Assembly (NCBI RefSeq): GCF_900114205.1
Contig: NZ_FOSH01000016.1
Coordinates: forward strand, 1-64,000
Direction of reading: 5' to 3'
DNA from: Methylophaga sulfidovorans
GTDB taxonomy: Bacteria > Pseudomonadota > Gammaproteobacteria > Nitrosococcales > Methylophagaceae
Length of the DNA stretch: 64,000 nucleotides
The notes under the pieces were generated by a model. It saw only the letters and a list, made by a program, of their open reading frames with translations, was not told where the DNA came from and did not search any database. Below are positions 60,745 through 64,000 of this stretch, piece after piece. The translations under genes were made by a program, and so were the position numbers. Position 1 is the stretch's first letter; each line of letters starts with the position of its first letter.

Positions 60745-62115
60745 ATGATTAACATCAAAACTGATGACGAAATCAAAAAAATACAAGAAGAGCTAAAAAG
60801 CAAAGGCGTGAAATATTGCATGGGTACTTATGTCGATATCCATGGTGTGCCTAAAGGTAAAGTCGTCCCGCTCTCGCATTTACACCATATGGCGCATGGC
60901 TCAGAACTTTATACTGGTTATGCTGTTGATGGTTTGGGACAACAACCAAATGATGATGAAATTGCCTCTGTACCAGATCTGGATCACATCATACAAATGC
61001 CATGGCAGCCTGAAATTGCCTGGATGCCAGCTGATAATACCTTATACAAAAAACCGTATATGCTCAGCACACGAGTTCTACTCAAATCTGTACTGGAACA
61101 AGCAAAAGAGCTCGGTTATGGCATGAATCTCGGTATTGAAGCAGAAGTTTATCTGGTGAAAAAAAATGCCGACGGCACCCTGTCCGTACCTGACCCTGAT
61201 GATAAATTGAAAAAGCCCTGTTATGACACCCGTGCTTTTTTAAGTAACTTCAGCTGGTTAGACAAAATGGCCACCAGCATTGATGATCTGGGTTGGGGCC
61301 TCTATTCCTTCGATCATGAAGATGCCAATGCTCAGTTCGAGTTTGACTTTAACTACGCAGATGCCGTTACCAGCTGCGATCGCTTCACCTTTTTGAAAAT
61401 GATGGCAAAAGAATATGCCAAACAGGAAGATCTGTTAGCTACATTCATGCCTAAACCTTTCTCAAATAAAACTGGGACGGGTGCTCACTTTAATATGTCG
61501 CTTTATGATCTGGAAACAGGAGCCAATCTGTTCCAGTGCAAACCTGAAGAAGATGAGCATGGCTTAGGTTTAACTAAATTAGGTTATCAATTCATCGCTG
61601 GCGTTTTAAAACATGGTCCTGCTTTATGTGCAGTATTCGCACCAACCGTAAACTCATATAAACGACTGGTTCGCCAAGGTGATATGCCTTATTTCACCTG
61701 GGCGCCGGTATTTAACTCTTTTGGTTCTAATAACCGCACCAACTCAGTTCGTGTACCAATGGGTGGTGGTCGCTGTGAGTCACGTAATGCCGATGGCGCT
61801 GTTAATCCGTATCTTGCAGCCGCGTTAGTTCTAGCAGCTGGATTGGAAGGTATTAAAGAAGGCCTTGATCCTGGTAAACCTCAGGAACGTAATCTGTATG
61901 AGTTAACAGAAGCGGAACGTGAGGAGTTGGGAATTCAGTTTTTACCCAGAACTTTGGACGAAGCTATTCAGGCATTCGCTGCCGATCCATTTGTAGAAGA
62001 AGTACTGGGTAGTGAGTTGAGAAATGAATTCATTCGTTATAAACAAGCTGAATGGAATGAATATCATACTGTCGTCAGCGCATGGGAAGTTGAGCGTTAC
62101 AGTCACTTATTCTAG
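60745..62115 (+). CDS. glutamine synthetase-like gamma-glutamyl ligase (GlnT/GmaS type)
   Basis: A 456-residue glutamine-synthetase-fold enzyme. The N-terminal domain ([20 protein letters not shown]) and catalytic motifs ([44 protein letters not shown] in part, [28 protein letters not shown] in part) are intact. They match the GlnT/GmaS branch that joins glutamate to ammonia or to amines such as methylamine, rather than the dodecameric GlnA. The gene neighbours (importer, amidohydrolase) suggest it gamma-glutamylates an amine or ammonia derived from the imported substrate. mgs or mgd genes for methylglutamate are not here, so a plain methylamine pathway is less likely. Confidence 0.85.
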   Translation: MINIKTDDEIKKIQEELKSKGVKYCMGTYVDIHGVPKGKVVPLSHLHHMAHGSELYTGYAVDGLGQQPNDDEIASVPDLDHIIQMPWQPEIAWMPADNTLYKKPYMLSTRVLLKSVLEQAKELGYGMNLGIEAEVYLVKKNADGTLSVPDPDDKLKKPCYDTRAFLSNFSWLDKMATSIDDLGWGLYSFDHEDANAQFEFDFNYADAVTSCDRFTFLKMMAKEYAKQEDLLATFMPKPFSNKTGTGAHFNMSLYDLETGANLFQCKPEEDEHGLGLTKLGYQFIAGVLKHGPALCAVFAPTVNSYKRLVRQGDMPYFTWAPVFNSFGSNNRTNSVRVPMGGGRCESRNADGAVNPYLAAALVLAAGLEGIKEGLDPGKPQERNLYELTEAEREELGIQFLPRTLDEAIQAFAADPFVEEVLGSELRNEFIRYKQAEWNEYHTVVSAWEVERYSHLF

Positions 62116-62127
62116 GAAAAACAGGAC

Positions 62128-62154
62128 ATCACCTCAGTTTAACGCTGGGGTGAT
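62128..62154 (+). terminator. hairpin between the ligase gene and the NikR-like gene
   Basis: ATCACCTCAG (62128-62137) and CTGGGGTGAT (62145-62154, one G-U pair) with a 7-nt loop. The tail AGTCTTATCC is only weakly T-rich, so termination may be partial. Confidence 0.5.
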
Positions 62155-62201
62155 AGTCTTATCCGTCTAGGCAATAATGGTGACAAGCTTCGGGAGTTCG
62201 T

Positions 62202-62651
62202 ATGAGTAAAGAAAAAGTCAGTCGTATCAGCATCTCATTACCTGAAAGTCTGCTGGAAGGTTTGGATGAAATGGTCAGTAAACGGGGATTTGAAAGTCGC
62301 TCCCAAGCAATTTGTGACATGATTAATTTACAAATCAATGAACACCGTGCCCAACAAGGCGATACCGTGATGACTGGCACCGTTAATCTGGTTTATAACC
62401 ACTCAGTACCCGGCCTGCAAAAACGTCTTCACGATCTTCAATATGAATATATTGATGAAGTTATCAGTAATCTGAATGTCAACTTGACCCATACCAACAC
62501 ACTATCTGTCATTCTGGTACAAGGCCCGGCCAATCGCCTGAACATGATCGCAGACAAAATGATTACGCTGCGAGGTGTTGTATATGGACGTTTATTATTG
62601 AACGCCGATATTATTCCCCCTATCCACCCTTTGCCTCCTAAGCAAACGTAA
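62202..62651 (+). CDS. NikR-family ribbon-helix-helix regulator lacking nickel ligands
   Basis: The 149-residue protein aligns end to end with E. coli NikR. The RHH domain (residues about 7-45) reads SRISISLPESLLEGLDEM, with Arg8, Ser10 and Ser12 at the places of the DNA-contacting Arg3, Thr5 and Thr7. The C-terminal ACT-like domain aligns without gaps through the metal site: His76, His87, His89 and Cys95 of E. coli correspond to Tyr81, Asn92, Asn94 and Thr100. His67 matches His62. High-affinity square-planar nickel binding is therefore not possible as in NikR. A NikR-geometry dyad at 56970-56997 is the likely target. CGGGAG precedes ATG 62202. Sensing another ligand is inferred. Confidence 0.85.
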   Translation: MSKEKVSRISISLPESLLEGLDEMVSKRGFESRSQAICDMINLQINEHRAQQGDTVMTGTVNLVYNHSVPGLQKRLHDLQYEYIDEVISNLNVNLTHTNTLSVILVQGPANRLNMIADKMITLRGVVYGRLLLNADIIPPIHPLPPKQT

Positions 62652-62735
62652 AACTATTGTAGCTATTGTTGTCAGTTGACCTAAGGCTATGGATTCAGTA
62701 GTTTTATGCTCTGCAATAAATTCACTGGCCAAAAC

Positions 62736-63365
62736 ATGACTGATACAACTTTTCTCCCACCACTCATCGCAGCGATTCAAGCTGAAATACTTAACAATGA
62801 AGAAGAAATTTCTGCACTGGATCGAGCGATTGGTGATGGTGACCATGTCACTAACCTGATACGCGGACTTGAAGCGTTGAGCAAGCTGAATGATGAATTG
62901 GTGCAACTGGATTGGTCAGCAGCATTCATGAAAATAGGCATGACACTAATGTCAACCATGGGAGGCGCCTCAGGCTCGTTACTGGGCTCCATGTTTGTCA
63001 GTATGGGTAAAGAAGCCAAAGAGCAAGACATTGATCTGGCAGGAATCACTGCTATATACGCAGCGGGCGTTGAGTCAATCAAAGCCCGGGGCAAAGCCGA
63101 TATTGGTGAAAAAACCATGCTGGATACTCTCATTCCAGTCATGCAATCGTTGCAAAGTGATGCTGAACAAAACTCAGATAAAGCCACGGTATTGGCTAAT
63201 ATCAAGGCAGCCGCTACACAAGGTATGCAATCAACCAAAGACATGCTGGCAACAAAAGGAAGGGCATCATTTTTGGGTGAACGCGCCCGCGGTCACATAG
63301 ATGCAGGCGCACGCACTTCGCAGTTAATTCTTTGTGTCATTGCTGACCAGCTAAGCGAAAATTAA
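62736..63365 (+). CDS. dhaL: dihydroxyacetone kinase subunit DhaL-like
   Basis: The ADP/ATP-binding subunit of a two-part Dha kinase. The 209-residue product has the metal-binding motif DRAIGDGDHVTNLIRG, the MGGASGSLLGSM loop, DIGEKTMLDTLIPV and the C-terminal RGHIDAGARTSQL, all characteristic of DhaL. ATG 62736 gives the family length (E. coli DhaL 210); an upstream ATG at 62706 is in frame but adds ten residues. The partner dhaK lies on the opposite strand and overlaps it by 4 bp at the stops, an unusual arrangement. No DhaM phosphotransferase subunit is seen, so ATP-dependent or PTS-linked type is undecided. Confidence 0.88.
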   Translation: MTDTTFLPPLIAAIQAEILNNEEEISALDRAIGDGDHVTNLIRGLEALSKLNDELVQLDWSAAFMKIGMTLMSTMGGASGSLLGSMFVSMGKEAKEQDIDLAGITAIYAAGVESIKARGKADIGEKTMLDTLIPVMQSLQSDAEQNSDKATVLANIKAAATQGMQSTKDMLATKGRASFLGERARGHIDAGARTSQLILCVIADQLSEN

Positions 63366-64000
63366 ATTCCCCAACGTAATGCTGCAGTATGTACAGGCGC
63401 ATCCCAATACTGCAGCATTTCGTCATCCATCAACGTTAATGTAATAGAGCAGCCTGCCATATCCAGTGATGTGGTGTAGTTCCCTACTAGTGAACGAACA
63501 ATTTTGATACCACGTTCTTCAAAAAACTGAGCAGCTGAATCATAGACCAAATATAGCTCCATCAACGGTGTGGCACCAAAGCCATTGATATGTAGTAAAG
63601 CGCATTGTTCTTTCGCAGGCTTTAAATCCTCATCAATTGCCTTAGCAAGTATCTGCACAAGCTCATCCGCTGTGGTCAGACTCATTACTTCTCGTCCGCG
63701 CTCACCATGAATGCCAACACCCATCTCAACTTCATTATCAGAGATATCAAAGGTAGGCTGTCCCAAAGCAGGCACAGTACAACTGGTCAGAGCCACTCCC
63801 ATTGAAGCGGTTGAATTCACCACCTTATCTCCAAGCTGTTTACAAGTTGCTAAATCTGCTCCAGCTTCTGCGGCGGCGCCCACAATTTTTTCTACAATTA
63901 ATGTCCCTGCAACACCACGACGGCCGGTACTATGATCTTTGGGCAAAGACACATCATCATTCACCAGAACAGTTTCATGCGGGCAATCCAGCATCTCAGC
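63362..64000 (-). CDS. dhaK: dihydroxyacetone kinase subunit DhaK-like, C-terminal part
   Basis: About 213 residues of the substrate-binding subunit are visible; the N-terminal third lies beyond base 64000. The segment GVGIHGERG contains the His that forms the covalent hemiaminal with dihydroxyacetone in DhaK. VNDDVSLPKD, GRRGVAGTLIVEKIVGAAAE and the C-terminal ALRWGI are also typical. An internal ATG at 63994 is not the start. It reads towards dhaL and shares 4 bp with its end. The true sugar or triose substrate is not certain since DhaK relatives act on other short carbonyl compounds. Confidence 0.88.
   Translation of the reverse strand, partial: AEMLDCPHETVLVNDDVSLPKDHSTGRRGVAGTLIVEKIVGAAAEAGADLATCKQLGDKVVNSTASMGVALTSCTVPALGQPTFDISDNEVEMGVGIHGERGREVMSLTTADELVQILAKAIDEDLKPAKEQCALLHINGFGATPLMELYLVYDSAAQFFEERGIKIVRSLVGNYTTSLDMAGCSITLTLMDDEMLQYWDAPVHTAALRWGI

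Noticed and set aside
60745-62115. Housekeeping glutamine synthetase GlnA
   Set aside because: The N-terminal sequence and operon context fit the GlnT/GmaS branch, and no adenylylation-type GlnA arrangement (glnL, glnG) is nearby.
60745-62115. Methylamine-specific gamma-glutamylmethylamide synthetase (gmaS) as a firm name
   Set aside because: The mgs and mgd genes that define the methylglutamate pathway are absent here, so the amine substrate cannot be stated.
62200-62227. Possible second NikR-like site (GTATGA-N16-TCGTAT) over the start of the regulator gene
   Set aside because: The right half has two mismatches and the motif lies inside the coding start, so chance is likely; it is not used as evidence for autoregulation.

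Overview
The window looks like a chromosome segment of a methylotrophic gammaproteobacterium, most probably Methylophaga or a close relative. Three observations support this. There is a lanthanide-type PQQ methanol dehydrogenase (xoxF). There is an MxaD-like protein paired with a YVTN beta-propeller lipoprotein of the PQQ-associated kind. The housekeeping order is gammaproteobacterial (mlaFEDCB-ibaG-murA-hisGDC, queG/nnr-tsaE-amiC-mutL, metX-metW, pilT-pilU, rarA-lolA-ftsK). The DNA is moderately AT-rich, and most genes are tightly packed with 1-8 bp overlaps. The genus is an inference.

Layout. 1-273: end of an IS1595-type insertion sequence, cut by the window edge. 402-5121: Pho-box-controlled pstSCAB operon with a Fic-like gene where phoU is often found. 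5418-7766: xoxF with a structured leader and a strong terminator. 8243-11483: OmpA-like lipoprotein, then pilU and pilT. 11574-16163: yggS-proC-yggT, metX-metW-pyrE. 16167-25129: TSUP permease, DUF4124 protein, then a long reverse-strand run hisC-hisD-hisG-murA-ibaG-mlaB-mlaC-mlaD-mlaE-mlaF. 25346-26900: mxaD-like and YVTN propeller. 26893-37421: rsmJ, rarA, lolA, ftsK, trxB, uspA, an MFS transporter, a diguanylate cyclase, a small cytochrome c and an M48 protease. 37536-43155: orn, a DUF2256 remnant, photolyase, a twice-frameshifted histidine kinase and a chemotaxis receptor. 43210-50617: queG, nnr, tsaE, amiC, mutL, an unknown repeat protein and a 24-residue membrane ORF. 50614-54863: metal-type RND pump and adaptor. 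55003-55078: tRNA-Phe. 55398-56561: porin.

The most interesting part is 56940-64000. An apparent nitrogen-acquisition operon encodes a NitT/TauT-type ABC importer (binding protein, permease, ATPase), a creatininase-family amidohydrolase and a GlnT/GmaS-type glutamine-synthetase-like ligase. It is followed by a NikR-family ribbon-helix-helix regulator, dhaL, and a convergent partial dhaK. The regulator aligns with E. coli NikR throughout, but all four high-affinity nickel ligands are replaced (His76, His87, His89 and Cys95 become Tyr, Asn, Asn and Thr), while the DNA-contacting strand is conserved. A dyad with exactly NikR geometry, GTATTA-N16-TAATAC, lies at 56970-56997. It sits across the predicted start site of a sigma-54-like promoter (TGGCAT-N5-CTGCA, 56947-56962) in front of the transporter. 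I read this as a NikR-derived repressor that has lost nickel sensing and controls uptake and gamma-glutamylation of an unknown small amine or amide. The substrate and the role of the Dha-type kinase subunits are not determined.
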